A stretch of DNA of 64,000 bases from Gemmata massiliana. Its GTDB lineage: Bacteria; Planctomycetota; Planctomycetia; Gemmatales; Gemmataceae. Under the pieces are notes generated by a model. That model had not been told where the DNA came from. It searched no databases and saw only the letters and a list, made by a program, of their open reading frames with translations. Positions 36,538-45,744 of this stretch are shown here, piece after piece. Where the stretch lies: the NCBI RefSeq assembly GCF_901538265.1, contig NZ_LR593886.1, forward strand, positions 2,170,001-2,234,000, written 5' to 3'. Made by a program: the position numbers and the translations under genes. Numbering within the stretch: position 1 is the stretch's first letter; each line of letters opens with the position of its first letter.

Positions 36538-37170
36538 CACCGCACGCGGCCCGGGCCTCCCGCGCGAACCGCCGCAGGTTCTCGTCGGTCGGGGGCCCGA
36601 TCCCGGCCGCGGTCGCCCGGCGCTTCAGGTAAGCTCTGTAATCCTCGCCCGTGTCCTTGCGGACGATGGCCTGCGTGGTCGCGTTGGCCTCCGGAGTGGT
36701 CGAATCCGCACCCACGGTCTGACCCCGCAGTAACTTCTTCTCGTGAGCGATCGCTAGGACGCTGGCGAACACTTGTTCGTGAATCGCCTCTGACAGGCGC
36801 TTGTGAATCTTGGTCGGGCTGGAGCGGTTCGGGGGTGCCTCGGTGGCCGGGATCGTGAAGAACGCCCGCCAGAACAGGCTGTCGGCACAGCGCCCAGGCG
36901 ATGCCGCATTGGTAGTCGATCCCCTCGAAGTATCCGACGAACAGCGCGCGAACGTATGTGCCCAGCGGCACCGACGAGCGCCCACCTCATCGGCGTAGTG
37001 GGGTCGGCACAGATCCCGGCGAACCGGTCGAGTGCCCTTCGGCCAAGGAGGGCGTTGAGGTGGGCGTAGAACGCACGGCCGGGGCTGCGGCAGGTCAGCG
37101 GACGTGACGAACAGTTCGTCCTGGTGAGACGACCGACGGCGACTCAAAGACGTAGCAACGACCTCAGCCG
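36538..37170 (-). pseudogene. IS1182-like transposase fragment, frameshifted
   Basis: Frames contain PLGTYVRALFVGYFEGIDYQ, then in another frame TKIHKRLSEAIHEQVFASVL, KKLLRGQTVGADSTTPEANA and RKDTGEDYRAYLKR, the N-terminal half and first catalytic Asp region of an IS1182-type transposase. The C-terminal half is replaced by the kinase remnant, so the element probably inserted in or recombined with that gene. Confidence 0.65.
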
Positions 37171-37537
37171 GTGATACACCTTCGACGCGCAACACCACCA
37201 AATAGTTGCGCTTTTTCAACGGGCTGATAGCGTCGCACAATTCCGACACAGCGGGTTCAGAAGTGTATTTTTGTTTGAATATTATTGATTATGTTAATTT
37301 TGTCAAAATATTAAAAATTATTCTCGTGACGATCGCTCAGGTAAACGAGTAATTCGCTGAAATTGCTCTTCGCGCCGGGTGGTTGAGCGGTCATATCGCT
37401 CGCCGGCGCGAACCGAACACACGTTCGGCGCGTCTCAATCACGGCTCGGGCCGTTCTAATTGGGAGGTTACTATGACGTGGATGACCACTTCCGAGACTG
37501 TTGCGTTTTTCGCCCCGTCGCCGGAGGGATCATTTCC
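37171..37537. other. AT-rich leader of the ABC-F gene
   Basis: About 365 bases. The stretch 37258-37335 is strikingly AT-rich (TTTGAATATTATTGATTATG type) compared with the flanks, consistent with a promoter region or insertion scar. A GGAGGG ribosome-binding site at 37522-37527 serves the next gene. Confidence 0.5.
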
Positions 37538-39121
37538 ATGCCTGCTTCCATTATTCTGTTCGATCTCACGTGGGCCGCGCCCGATTGCCCGCCGCTCTTC
37601 TCGCGCCTGAACCTGAACTTCGGCCCGGCCCGGACGGGGCTCGTTGGCCGTAACGGGGTCGGGAAGACGACGCTGCTCAAACTGATCGCCGGTGAATTGT
37701 GCCCGCGGTCGGGGAGTGTGTCCGTCGTCGACACTCTGGGGGTTCTGCGCCAAACGGTTCAGGTGAACCCGGACGAAACCGTTGCCGATTTGTTCGGTGT
37801 AACAGACGCTTTGGCCGTTCTGAACCGGGCCGAGCGCGGTGAAGCTACCGACGAAGAACTGGCCGATGCCGATTGGGCCCTGGAGGCGCGCGTCGCGTCT
37901 GCACTTGGTCGCGTCGGGCTTGAAACACGCCCTGAAACACTCCTCACCACTTTATCAGGCGGGCAGCGCACGCGGGCCGGACTCGCCGCGCTCGTCTTCG
38001 CGGAACCCGACTTCCTCTTGCTAGACGAGCCAACCAACAACCTCGACCGCGACGGGCGCGAGGCCGTCATCGAGTTGCTCGCCGGTTGGCGGTCCGGTGC
38101 GATCGTGGTCAGCCACGATCGGGAGTTGCTCGAAACCGTCGACGCGATCGTGGAACTAACCACGCTCGGTGCCACGCGGTACGGAGGTAATTGGAGCGCG
38201 TACCGCGCCCTCAAGACCCAGGAACTGGCCGCCGCGAAGCGAGACTTGGCGGATGCCGAAAAGCGCGTCGCGGACGTTGCCCGCAGTGCCCAGGTCACGG
38301 CCGAGCGCCACGCGCGGAAGAGCCGCGCTGGTCAGCGGAAGGGGGAGAAGGGCGGAACGCCGCGCATCATTCTTGGTGGGATGAAGGACCGGAGCGAGGA
38401 TACGAGCGGCGGGAACGCCCGGCTCGCCGAGCGCCGGCGCGAGGAAGCTCTTGAAGCCGCGTCCGCAGCTCGCGAGCGCATCGAGATCCTGCAACCGCTC
38501 ACCGTCCGGCTCCCACCGACGAACCTGCCCGCCAACAAAACGGTGCTGAAACTCGACGCCGTCACCGCGGGTTACGAACCGGACCGGCCGATCGTTCGGG
38601 AATTATCTGTGACCGTCATCGGCCCCGAGCGCATCGCCGTTACGGGACCGAACGGGTCCGGTAAGACGACGCTGCTGGCGCTCGTTACGGGGCAGTTGAG
38701 TCCCTGGGCCGGAACCGTTCAGGTGCTGACCGATTTCGCCGTGCTCGACCAGCGGGTGAGCGTGCTCGACCCAGCGACTACGATCCGTGACAACTTCTTG
38801 CGGATCAATCCGCGTGCGGACGAGTTCGCGTGTCGGACCGCGCTCGCCCGGTTCATGTTCCGCGCGGAAGCGGCGCTACAAACCGTATCCACACTCAGCG
38901 GTGGCCAACTCCTGCGTGCCGGCCTTGCCTGCGTGTTGGGGGGAGCGACCCCGCCTCCGCTCCTGATCCTCGACGAACCAACGAACCACCTCAATATTGA
39001 TTCGATCGAGGCGGTCGAAGCCGGGCTGCGTGCCTACGACGGCGCCCTGTTGGTGGTGAGTCACGACGAGTCGTTCCTAGAGGCCGTCGGCATTACGAGG
39101 CGGCTGGAGTTACAACCGTAA
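37538..39121 (+). CDS. ABC-F subfamily ATPase
   Basis: ATG 37538, 11 bases after GGAGGG, gives 527 residues; an upstream in-frame extension to 37460 is not family-like. Two nucleotide-binding domains: Walker A GRNGVGKTT and GPNGSGKTT, signatures LSGGQRTRAGL and LSGGQLLRAGL, Walker B FLLLDEPTNNLD and LLILDEPTNHLN, joined by a basic coiled-coil linker (about 205-320) and without membrane segments. ABC-F proteins act on the ribosome (translation factors or antibiotic protection); Uup/YheS-like subtype cannot be settled by eye. Confidence 0.9.
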   Translation: MPASIILFDLTWAAPDCPPLFSRLNLNFGPARTGLVGRNGVGKTTLLKLIAGELCPRSGSVSVVDTLGVLRQTVQVNPDETVADLFGVTDALAVLNRAERGEATDEELADADWALEARVASALGRVGLETRPETLLTTLSGGQRTRAGLAALVFAEPDFLLLDEPTNNLDRDGREAVIELLAGWRSGAIVVSHDRELLETVDAIVELTTLGATRYGGNWSAYRALKTQELAAAKRDLADAEKRVADVARSAQVTAERHARKSRAGQRKGEKGGTPRIILGGMKDRSEDTSGGNARLAERRREEALEAASAARERIEILQPLTVRLPPTNLPANKTVLKLDAVTAGYEPDRPIVRELSVTVIGPERIAVTGPNGSGKTTLLALVTGQLSPWAGTVQVLTDFAVLDQRVSVLDPATTIRDNFLRINPRADEFACRTALARFMFRAEAALQTVSTLSGGQLLRAGLACVLGGATPPPLLILDEPTNHLNIDSIEAVEAGLRAYDGALLVVSHDESFLEAVGITRRLELQP

Positions 39122-39145
39122 GCGCGTGATGGCCTGTTCCAAGGA

Positions 39146-39187
39146 CCGCAGGCCTCCTGCGGGTACACCCACCGCCCTTACGGGCGG
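39146..39187 (+). terminator. Twin short hairpins after the ABC-F gene
   Basis: CCGCAGG-CCT-CCTGCGG (39146-39162) and CCGCCC-TTAC-GGGCGG (39172-39187). No U-run follows, so terminator function is tentative; they may belong to a dispersed intergenic repeat. Confidence 0.4.
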
Positions 39188-39315
39188 GGTTCACCGGTCG
39201 CGCCGCTTCTTGTGGATCACATTTCTTTCCGCAACATTCGCCCGCCTTTTCCGCGCCTCTTTCATTTCACCCCCGTTACACTGGTGCGAATTCTGCCCTC
39301 CCTCACGGCGCGATC

Positions 39316-40656
39316 ATGCCGCCACCGGATCTCGAACCCTCAGCTCAGCCGCCGACACAAACGCGGTTCGTTGTCGCCGCGTGGCTCTGCGGACTTGCGG
39401 CCATTCTGTACCTCGATCGCATCTGCATGTCGCAGGCGGTGAAGCCGATCTGCGACGATTTGGGGCTTTCCAAGAACCAAATGGGCGACGTGATGGCCGC
39501 TTTCACGCTGGCCTACGGCATGTTCGCGGTGCCCGTCGGCCGGTTGGGGGACAAGCTCGGTCCGCGGTCCGTGCTCGGGGGCATCGTGCTCGTGTGGTCG
39601 GTGTTTACCGCGCTCACGGGCCTCGCGACCGGACTCGCTACGTTGCTCGTCGTGCGGTTCCTGTTCGGCGCGGCGGAAGCGGGCGCGTTCCCGAGCGCGG
39701 CGAAGGTGATGTCGCGGTGGTTCCCGCACAGCGAACGGGGCCGCGTGCAGGGTGTTATGCTCGCGTTCGCGCAAATCGGTGCGGTGATCGCGCCGGCCGG
39801 GGCCGCCTACCTCATCGATGCGGCCGGGTGGCGCTGGGCGTTCTTCCTGTTCGGGGCACTCGGAGTCGTGTGGGCGTGCGGGTTTTGGTTGTGGTTCCGC
39901 AACGATCCGTCACAGCACGCGAGCGTGAACGAAGCGGAACTCGCGCGCATCCACGCAGAAGAAGCCCCGCTCGCTCTCGACCCGGGACCGGTGCCGTGGC
40001 GGGCGGTTCTGACCAACCGCGGCATCCTCGTTCTCAGCCTCATCATGATTCTTGGGGCGTTCTACACCTACTTCTTCTACGGCTGGCTCCCGACGTACCT
40101 TCGCGACGCACGCGGAGTGGACAACAAAGAGGCCGGGTGGCTGTCGTCGCTCGTACTCGGCGGGTCGGCAATCGGGATGCTCGTCGGCGGGTGGCTCGCG
40201 GACCGCATCCCGCAGCGCGCGGCCGATCCGGTCGCGGCCCGGCGCTACCTCGGGGTGGGCGCGTACCTCACCGCGGCCGGCTTTCTTTACTCGGGCGTCC
40301 AGTGCGACGACGCGCTGTCACTCGCGCTCTTCTGGGGCGCGTCGTTCTGCGTGATGCACCTCACGCTCCCGAACTGGTGGTCGGTCATCATTCCGCAATC
40401 GGGCAAGCACGTCGGCACGGTCTTCGGCCTGGCGAACGGCGCCGGCGTGCTCGGGGCGATGGTGTCGCAGAAGTTCGTGGGCTGGTTCACCGATCGGCAA
40501 GAGAAACTGCACGGATTAACCGCACGCGCGGCGTGGGATCCGCTGATCGATCTGTACGTGTGCGTGCTCGTGTGCGCGGCGGGGGCGTGGTGGTTGTACC
40601 GCTTCACGCCGCTCGTGGAACCGCCGCCGCAACAGGAACAGGGCGAAGGGCGGTAA
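39316..40656 (+). CDS. MFS transporter, anion:cation symporter (hexuronate/glucarate) type
   Basis: 446 residues with about 12 hydrophobic segments. The first loop motif GRLGDKLGPRSVLGG and the YLDRICMS opening, followed by SKNQMGDVMAAFTLAYGMF, are typical of ACS-family sugar-acid transporters; MSRWFPHSERGRVQG and GWRWAFFLFGALG are further family blocks. It likely imports an organic acid or hexuronate with H+ or Na+. It stands alone between two hairpins; the enolase-superfamily gene 5 kb downstream could share its substrate range, but that is inference. Confidence 0.85.
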   Translation: MPPPDLEPSAQPPTQTRFVVAAWLCGLAAILYLDRICMSQAVKPICDDLGLSKNQMGDVMAAFTLAYGMFAVPVGRLGDKLGPRSVLGGIVLVWSVFTALTGLATGLATLLVVRFLFGAAEAGAFPSAAKVMSRWFPHSERGRVQGVMLAFAQIGAVIAPAGAAYLIDAAGWRWAFFLFGALGVVWACGFWLWFRNDPSQHASVNEAELARIHAEEAPLALDPGPVPWRAVLTNRGILVLSLIMILGAFYTYFFYGWLPTYLRDARGVDNKEAGWLSSLVLGGSAIGMLVGGWLADRIPQRAADPVAARRYLGVGAYLTAAGFLYSGVQCDDALSLALFWGASFCVMHLTLPNWWSVIIPQSGKHVGTVFGLANGAGVLGAMVSQKFVGWFTDRQEKLHGLTARAAWDPLIDLYVCVLVCAAGAWWLYRFTPLVEPPPQQEQGEGR

Positions 40657-40695
40657 GCACTGCCCGCACCTTGAATCGTGTGCCTTTGCTCGTGG

Positions 40696-40743
40696 CACAG
40701 ACCTCTGGCCTGTGGAGGCGCTCACACAGGCCAGAGGCCTGTG
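40696..40743 (+). terminator. 19-bp near-perfect stem after the MFS gene
   Basis: CACAGACCTCTGGCCTGTG (40696-40714) pairs with CACAGGCCAGAGGCCTGTG (40725-40743) with a single mismatch around a 10-base loop. It is strong enough to be a terminator although no T-run follows; the CCAGAGGCCTGTG core also looks like an interspersed repeat. Confidence 0.6.
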
Positions 40744-40878
40744 TCACCGAACCAAGAACTATAAGCACCCTTTTAGCACAACGCGCAGTTGCCCGAATCT
40801 CGTGCTGTCAACGCGCTCGTAATCGGGTACGCTAGACCTACTTCCCGCCGTGTCCGTCCGGCCGCCCGGAGTCTCGCA

Positions 40879-43854
40879 ATGCTCTCCCGTTTCGTCGTTC
40901 ACTTCGCGCTAATGGCCGCGCTGCTCGTGGTGCCCACGGGTACGTTCGCGGTCGAACTGCCCAAACCGGTGGATTTCGAGCGCGACGTGAAGCCGATCTT
41001 CGCGAAGCACTGCGTTTCGTGTCACGGTGCGGAGAAGTCGAAGGGCGGGTTGCGGCTCGATCGCAAGGCCGAGGCGCTTCAAGGCGGCGATTCGGGGAAG
41101 GCCATCGCGCCCGGCAAATCGGCGAACAGCTTGCTCATTGAACTCGTGACGAGCGATGATGCGGACCGCCGAATGCCGCCGAAGAAGCCGCAACTGACCG
41201 CGGCCGAAGTCGCCACGCTGCAACGGTGGATCGATGGCGGCGCGAAGTGGCCCGACGACGGGTCCGTCGCCGCGAACCCCGCGGACTGGTGGAGCTTCAA
41301 GCCGCTGAAGAAATCCGCTGTGCCCGGGGACGTGAACCCGATCGATCACTTCGTCCGCGCGAAACTCAAAGAGAAGGGTCTGGCACCCTCACCAGAAGCG
41401 GACCGGCGCACGCTGATCCGCCGGTTGTACTTCGACCTCATTGGGCTGCCGCCCACACCGGAGGACGTGGAAGCGTTCGTGGGCGACAAAAGCCCGAAGG
41501 CTTACGAGGCGCTCGTTGATAAGCTGCTCGCGGCGCCGCAATACGGCGAGCGCTGGACGCGGCACTGGCTCGACGTGGTCCACTTCGGCGAAACGCACGG
41601 CTACGACAAGGATCAACCGCGCCCGAATGCGTGGCCCTACCGCGATTACGTCATCCGCGCGCTGAACGCGGACAAACCCTACGGTCGGTTCATCGCCGAA
41701 CAGATCGCGGGCGACGTGCTGTACCCCGGCACGGTGGACGGGATCGAGGCGCTCGGGTTCCTCGCGGCCGGTCCGTGGGACTTCATCGGTCACATCGAAG
41801 TGCCCGAATCGAAAATCGATGGCAAGATCGCGCGGCACCTCGACCGTGACGATTTTGTCGCGAACACCATCGGCACGTTCATGGGCCTCACGGTCCACTG
41901 CGCGCAGTGCCACAACCACAAATTCGACCCGATCGCGCAGGAAGATTACTACCGCCTTCAGGCGGTGTTCGCGGCTCTCGACCGCACCGACCGAACCTAC
42001 GACGCGGACCCGAAAATCGCCTCGAAGCGCGCGGAACTGGACGCGAAGAAGAAGGCTGCGGTCGCGCGGATCGCGACGCTGGAAGCGGATGCTCGCAAGA
42101 CCGCGGGTGCGGAGCTAGAGGTACTGGAGAAGCAATTCCGCGAAGCAACCAAACCGACATCGACTCCCAAGCCACCGGAGTTCGGCTACCACTCACAGCT
42201 CTCCTCGAAGCAGGACAGCGCGAAGTGGGTGCAGGTCGATCTCGGCGAGAGCGTCAAACTCGACCGCGTCGTGCTGAAGCCGTGCCACGACGACTTCAAC
42301 AACATCGGCGCCGGGTTCGGGTTCCCGGTGCGCTTCAAGATCGAACTTTCGGACGACGCGACCTTCAAGAATGATGTCGTGGTGCTTGCAGACGAAACGA
42401 CGAAAGACTACCCGCCGTCCGGTATGGCCGCGTACACCACGAAGGCGGGTGGCAACGTCGGGCGATACGTCCGCGTGACCGCGACAGTACTGGCCCCGCG
42501 GCAGAACGATTACATGCTCGCGCTGGCGGAACTCGAAGCGTTCGATGCAGCAGGCACGAACCGTGCGTTGAACAAATCCGTGACCGCGCTCGATAGCATT
42601 GAGGCGCCCGCACGATGGCGCAAGAGCAATCTCACCGACGGCCTCGCACCTGCCGGGCCGAAGCTCTCCGCGCCCGAACTCGCGAAACTTACCGAGCGCC
42701 GGGACGCGCTGCTAAAAGCCGCTCTCGGCGAGAAGGGCGTCGCGGACCTCGCCGCTCTTCGAGTGGATGTGGCTACAACTGAGGCCGAACTCGCGAAACT
42801 CACTGGTTCGCGCCGGACCGCGTACATCGGCGCGATTCACACCGGGAGCGGCTCGTTCACCGGTACCGGCGCGACCGGCGGAAAGCCGCGATCGATTCAC
42901 GTGCTCCCGCGCGGCGACGTCACCAAACCGAGTAAGGAAGTCGGTCCCGGGGCGATCCCCGCGGTCCCCGGTATCGACGGCCGGTTCGATCTGCCGCCCA
43001 ATCACACGGAAGGCGACCGGCGCGCGACTCTCGCGAAGTGGCTCACGGACCCGAACAACCCGCTCACCTGGCGCGTGATGGCGAACCGTGTGTGGCAGTA
43101 CCACTTCGGCCGCGCCCTAGTGGACACGCCCAACGACTTCGGCAAAATGGGGCAACTCCCCACGCACCCGGAGTTGCTCGATTTTCTTGCGTCGGAACTG
43201 CGAGATCACCAGTCCGTCAAGGAGCTCCACAAGCTCATTGTGACGAGCGCCACCTACAAGCAAGTTTCGACCTCCACTGACGCGAACGCGAAGGTCGACG
43301 CGGACAACCGCTTTTTGTGGCGCCAGAACCGGCGGAAGCTCGAAGCCGAGGCGGTGCGAGATTCCATTCTCGCGGTCGCGGGCAAACTCGATCTCACACC
43401 GGGCGGGCCGAGCTTCCGCGACTTCGTGATCGAGAAGCCCGAGCACTCGCCGCACTACCAGTACCACCTGCACGACCCCGAAGACACAAAGGCCCACCGG
43501 CGCGCGGTTTATCGCTTCATCGTGCGGTCCAAACAGCAGCCGTTCATGGCGGCGCTCGATTGCGCCGACCCGTCACTCGCGGTCGAGAAGCGGAACGAGA
43601 CGCTCACGCCGCAACAGGCGCTTGCTCTCTTGAACAACAAGCTCGCGGTCGCGATGGCCAAGCACTTTGCCACGCGCATCGAAAAACTCGGCGCCACCGA
43701 CGCGGAGCGCGTGACGGCCGCGTTCCAACTGGCGCTCGGTCGCACGCCGAGCGCAAAAGAGCGCGACGCGCTGGCCGCCTACGCCAAAGAGCACGGATTG
43801 GCGAACATGTGTCGCGTAGTGTTGAACCTGAATGAATTCGTCTTCGTGGATTGA
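40879..43854 (+). CDS. Planctomycete cytochrome-c/DUF1549/DUF1553 secreted protein
   Basis: ATG 40879 starts a signal peptide (MLSRFVVHFALMAALLVV..TFAVE); the earlier in-frame start at 40789 lacks it. 991 residues. The PSCyt1 domain has haem motif C45-VSC-H49; DUF1549 follows (about 155-360, with WTRHWLDVVHFGE and CAQCHNHKFDPI, another C-x-x-C-H), then an F5/8-type-C/discoidin-like segment (about 435-570, WVQVDLGESVKLDRVVL) and DUF1553 (about 700-990, NRVWQYHFGRALVDTPNDFG). Such proteins are paired with DUF1501 proteins across planctomycetes, as here. Function is unresolved; extracytoplasmic redox or polysaccharide handling is suspected. Confidence 0.95.
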   Translation: MLSRFVVHFALMAALLVVPTGTFAVELPKPVDFERDVKPIFAKHCVSCHGAEKSKGGLRLDRKAEALQGGDSGKAIAPGKSANSLLIELVTSDDADRRMPPKKPQLTAAEVATLQRWIDGGAKWPDDGSVAANPADWWSFKPLKKSAVPGDVNPIDHFVRAKLKEKGLAPSPEADRRTLIRRLYFDLIGLPPTPEDVEAFVGDKSPKAYEALVDKLLAAPQYGERWTRHWLDVVHFGETHGYDKDQPRPNAWPYRDYVIRALNADKPYGRFIAEQIAGDVLYPGTVDGIEALGFLAAGPWDFIGHIEVPESKIDGKIARHLDRDDFVANTIGTFMGLTVHCAQCHNHKFDPIAQEDYYRLQAVFAALDRTDRTYDADPKIASKRAELDAKKKAAVARIATLEADARKTAGAELEVLEKQFREATKPTSTPKPPEFGYHSQLSSKQDSAKWVQVDLGESVKLDRVVLKPCHDDFNNIGAGFGFPVRFKIELSDDATFKNDVVVLADETTKDYPPSGMAAYTTKAGGNVGRYVRVTATVLAPRQNDYMLALAELEAFDAAGTNRALNKSVTALDSIEAPARWRKSNLTDGLAPAGPKLSAPELAKLTERRDALLKAALGEKGVADLAALRVDVATTEAELAKLTGSRRTAYIGAIHTGSGSFTGTGATGGKPRSIHVLPRGDVTKPSKEVGPGAIPAVPGIDGRFDLPPNHTEGDRRATLAKWLTDPNNPLTWRVMANRVWQYHFGRALVDTPNDFGKMGQLPTHPELLDFLASELRDHQSVKELHKLIVTSATYKQVSTSTDANAKVDADNRFLWRQNRRKLEAEAVRDSILAVAGKLDLTPGGPSFRDFVIEKPEHSPHYQYHLHDPEDTKAHRRAVYRFIVRSKQQPFMAALDCADPSLAVEKRNETLTPQQALALLNNKLAVAMAKHFATRIEKLGATDAERVTAAFQLALGRTPSAKERDALAAYAKEHGLANMCRVVLNLNEFVFVD

Positions 43855-43871
43855 GGGCGGTGGTGTGGAAA

Positions 43872-44122
43872 TCCGCCACGGATAAACGCAGGGAACAAGA
43901 AGGCAGATTGGCCACAAAAAGGCACAAAGGGCACAAAAGAAAACAGAGGACAGAGATCAGAAGACAGAGCCGCGGATCACGCAGATTACGCGGATCAAAC
44001 ACGAACAAGAGTGCGGTGGGTTCCTTTACTCGATCTCTGTTTTCTTTTGTGCCCTTTGTGCCTTTTTGTGACCAATCTGCCTTTTGTCTTGATCGGCGTA
44101 ATCTGCATTTATCCACGGCGGA
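43872..44122. repeat. 251-bp imperfect inverted repeat between the DUF1549 and DUF1501 genes
   Basis: Outer arms TCCGCCACGGATAAACGCAG and CTGCATTTATCCACGGCGGA pair, as do inner arms around 43904-43959 and 44032-44083 that share CAGATTGG, CACAAAAAGGCACAAAGGGC and AAAACAGAG with their complements. The centre (about 43960-44031) is unpaired. The shape is that of a MITE or foldback repeat or a large transcript hairpin; no ORF is inside. Confidence 0.85.
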
Positions 44123-44157
44123 TTGGTTTCTTCGCTTGCTTGTTCTGAGGTGCAACG

Positions 44158-45615
44158 ATGCTCTCCCGGCGCGATTTTCTGTTCCACTCGGGCGGCGGGT
44201 TGGGGGGCATCGTGCTCGCGTCGCTGCTCGGCGCGGATCGCCTGTTCGCGGACACGCCCACCCGGGCCGATGGCGGGCTGCACCACAAGCCCAAAGCGAA
44301 ACGGGTGGTGCAATTGTTCATGGCGGGCGGGGCGTCGCACGTCGACTTGTTCGATTTCAAGCCTGAACTGGTCAAGCAGCACGGGAAAGAGGCGAACTTC
44401 GGCGAACACGTCGAGGCGTTCCAAAACGGGCTGGGGCCGTGGCTCAAACCGGTGTGGGACTTCAAGCCATATGGGAAGTGCGCGAAGCCGCTAGGCGAGG
44501 TCGTGGCGCCGCTCGGCGACGTTGTGGACGAGATGGCGTTCGTTCACAACATGGTCGGCAAAACGGGCGTTCACAGTCAGGGGACGCTGCTTCAGACGAC
44601 GGGCTTCAACCGACCGGGGTTCCCCGGCATGGGGTGCTGGGCGAGCTACGGTCTCGGCAGCATGAACCAGAACCTCCCGACGTTCGTGGTACTCCCGGAT
44701 CACCGCGGGCTGGCGTCCAACGGCACCAAGAACTGGGACAGCGCGTTCCTGCCCGCACAGCACCAAGGCGCGGCGATCTACCCTGGCACGAAAACGCCCA
44801 TCGAAGACCTGTTCCCCGACGAACGCGCGAAGTTCATCACCCGCGCTTCCGACAAAGCCGGTATCGACCTGCTCGCGCAACTCAACCGCGTTCATGCTGA
44901 TACCCGGGCGGGTGACGAGCGCCTGGACGCTCGCATCAAAAGCTACGAGTTGGCCGCGAAGATGCAGCTCGCGGCGCCGGAGGCTCTGGATATCTCGAAG
45001 GAGACCGCGCGCACGCTCAAGCTGTACGGGCTGGACCACGGGAAGGGGACGTTCGATAAGGAAATCAATCGGGTCGAGGAAACGGACTACTTCGCGCGCA
45101 AGTGCCTAGTCGCGCGACGGTTGTTGGAGCGCGGGGTGCGGTTCGTGCAGATCTGGAGCGGCAACGACAACGGGTTCCCGCGCCGGAACTGGGACTCGCA
45201 CGAGGACGTGAAACGCGACCACGGCCCGCTCGCTTACGGCATGGCCCGCGGTGCGGCGGCTCTTATCGCGGACCTGAAGCGCCACGGTTTGCTCGAAGAC
45301 ACGATCGTTCTGTGGACCACCGAGTTCGGGCGGATGCCGTCCTCACAGGGCGGGAAGGGGCGCGACCACAACCCGTACTGCTTCACCAACTGGCTCGCCG
45401 GCGGCGGCGTGAAGGGTGGTGTGTCGCACGGTCCCAGCGACGACTTCGGGTACAAGCCTGCGGATCGCAAGAACCCGACGGAAGTGTACGACGTCCACGC
45501 GACGATCTTGCACCTGCTCGGCATCGACCACACGAAACTCACCGTGCGGCACAACGGGATCGACCGCCGGCTCACCGACGTTCATGGGCACGTGATTAAC
45601 GAACTGATCGGGTGA
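44158..45615 (+). CDS. DUF1501 family Tat-exported protein
   Basis: 485 residues. The N-terminus has the twin-Arg signal RRDFLFHSGGG and a hydrophobic stretch. The body has DUF1501 hallmarks: VVQLFMAGGASHVDLFD, GFPGMGCWASYGLGS, RRLLERGVRFVQIWSG, WDSHEDVKRDHG and VLWTTEFGRMPSSQ, a sulfatase/alkaline-phosphatase-like fold. It follows the DUF1549 gene on the same strand, the usual partner arrangement, but a 251-bp inverted repeat separates them. Substrate unknown. Confidence 0.93.
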   Translation: MLSRRDFLFHSGGGLGGIVLASLLGADRLFADTPTRADGGLHHKPKAKRVVQLFMAGGASHVDLFDFKPELVKQHGKEANFGEHVEAFQNGLGPWLKPVWDFKPYGKCAKPLGEVVAPLGDVVDEMAFVHNMVGKTGVHSQGTLLQTTGFNRPGFPGMGCWASYGLGSMNQNLPTFVVLPDHRGLASNGTKNWDSAFLPAQHQGAAIYPGTKTPIEDLFPDERAKFITRASDKAGIDLLAQLNRVHADTRAGDERLDARIKSYELAAKMQLAAPEALDISKETARTLKLYGLDHGKGTFDKEINRVEETDYFARKCLVARRLLERGVRFVQIWSGNDNGFPRRNWDSHEDVKRDHGPLAYGMARGAAALIADLKRHGLLEDTIVLWTTEFGRMPSSQGGKGRDHNPYCFTNWLAGGGVKGGVSHGPSDDFGYKPADRKNPTEVYDVHATILHLLGIDHTKLTVRHNGIDRRLTDVHGHVINELIG

Positions 45616-45744
45616 CGTTACCTTGGGATCGCGGTCGTCCCGGCCGCTGAACGTGGTTCACCTCACAAAGTGAGCCGATTTCCATACCCTTCCGAAGCGT
45701 GTTCGTTTTTGCGATCGGGATGATCGCGGTACCAGGAACGCACA

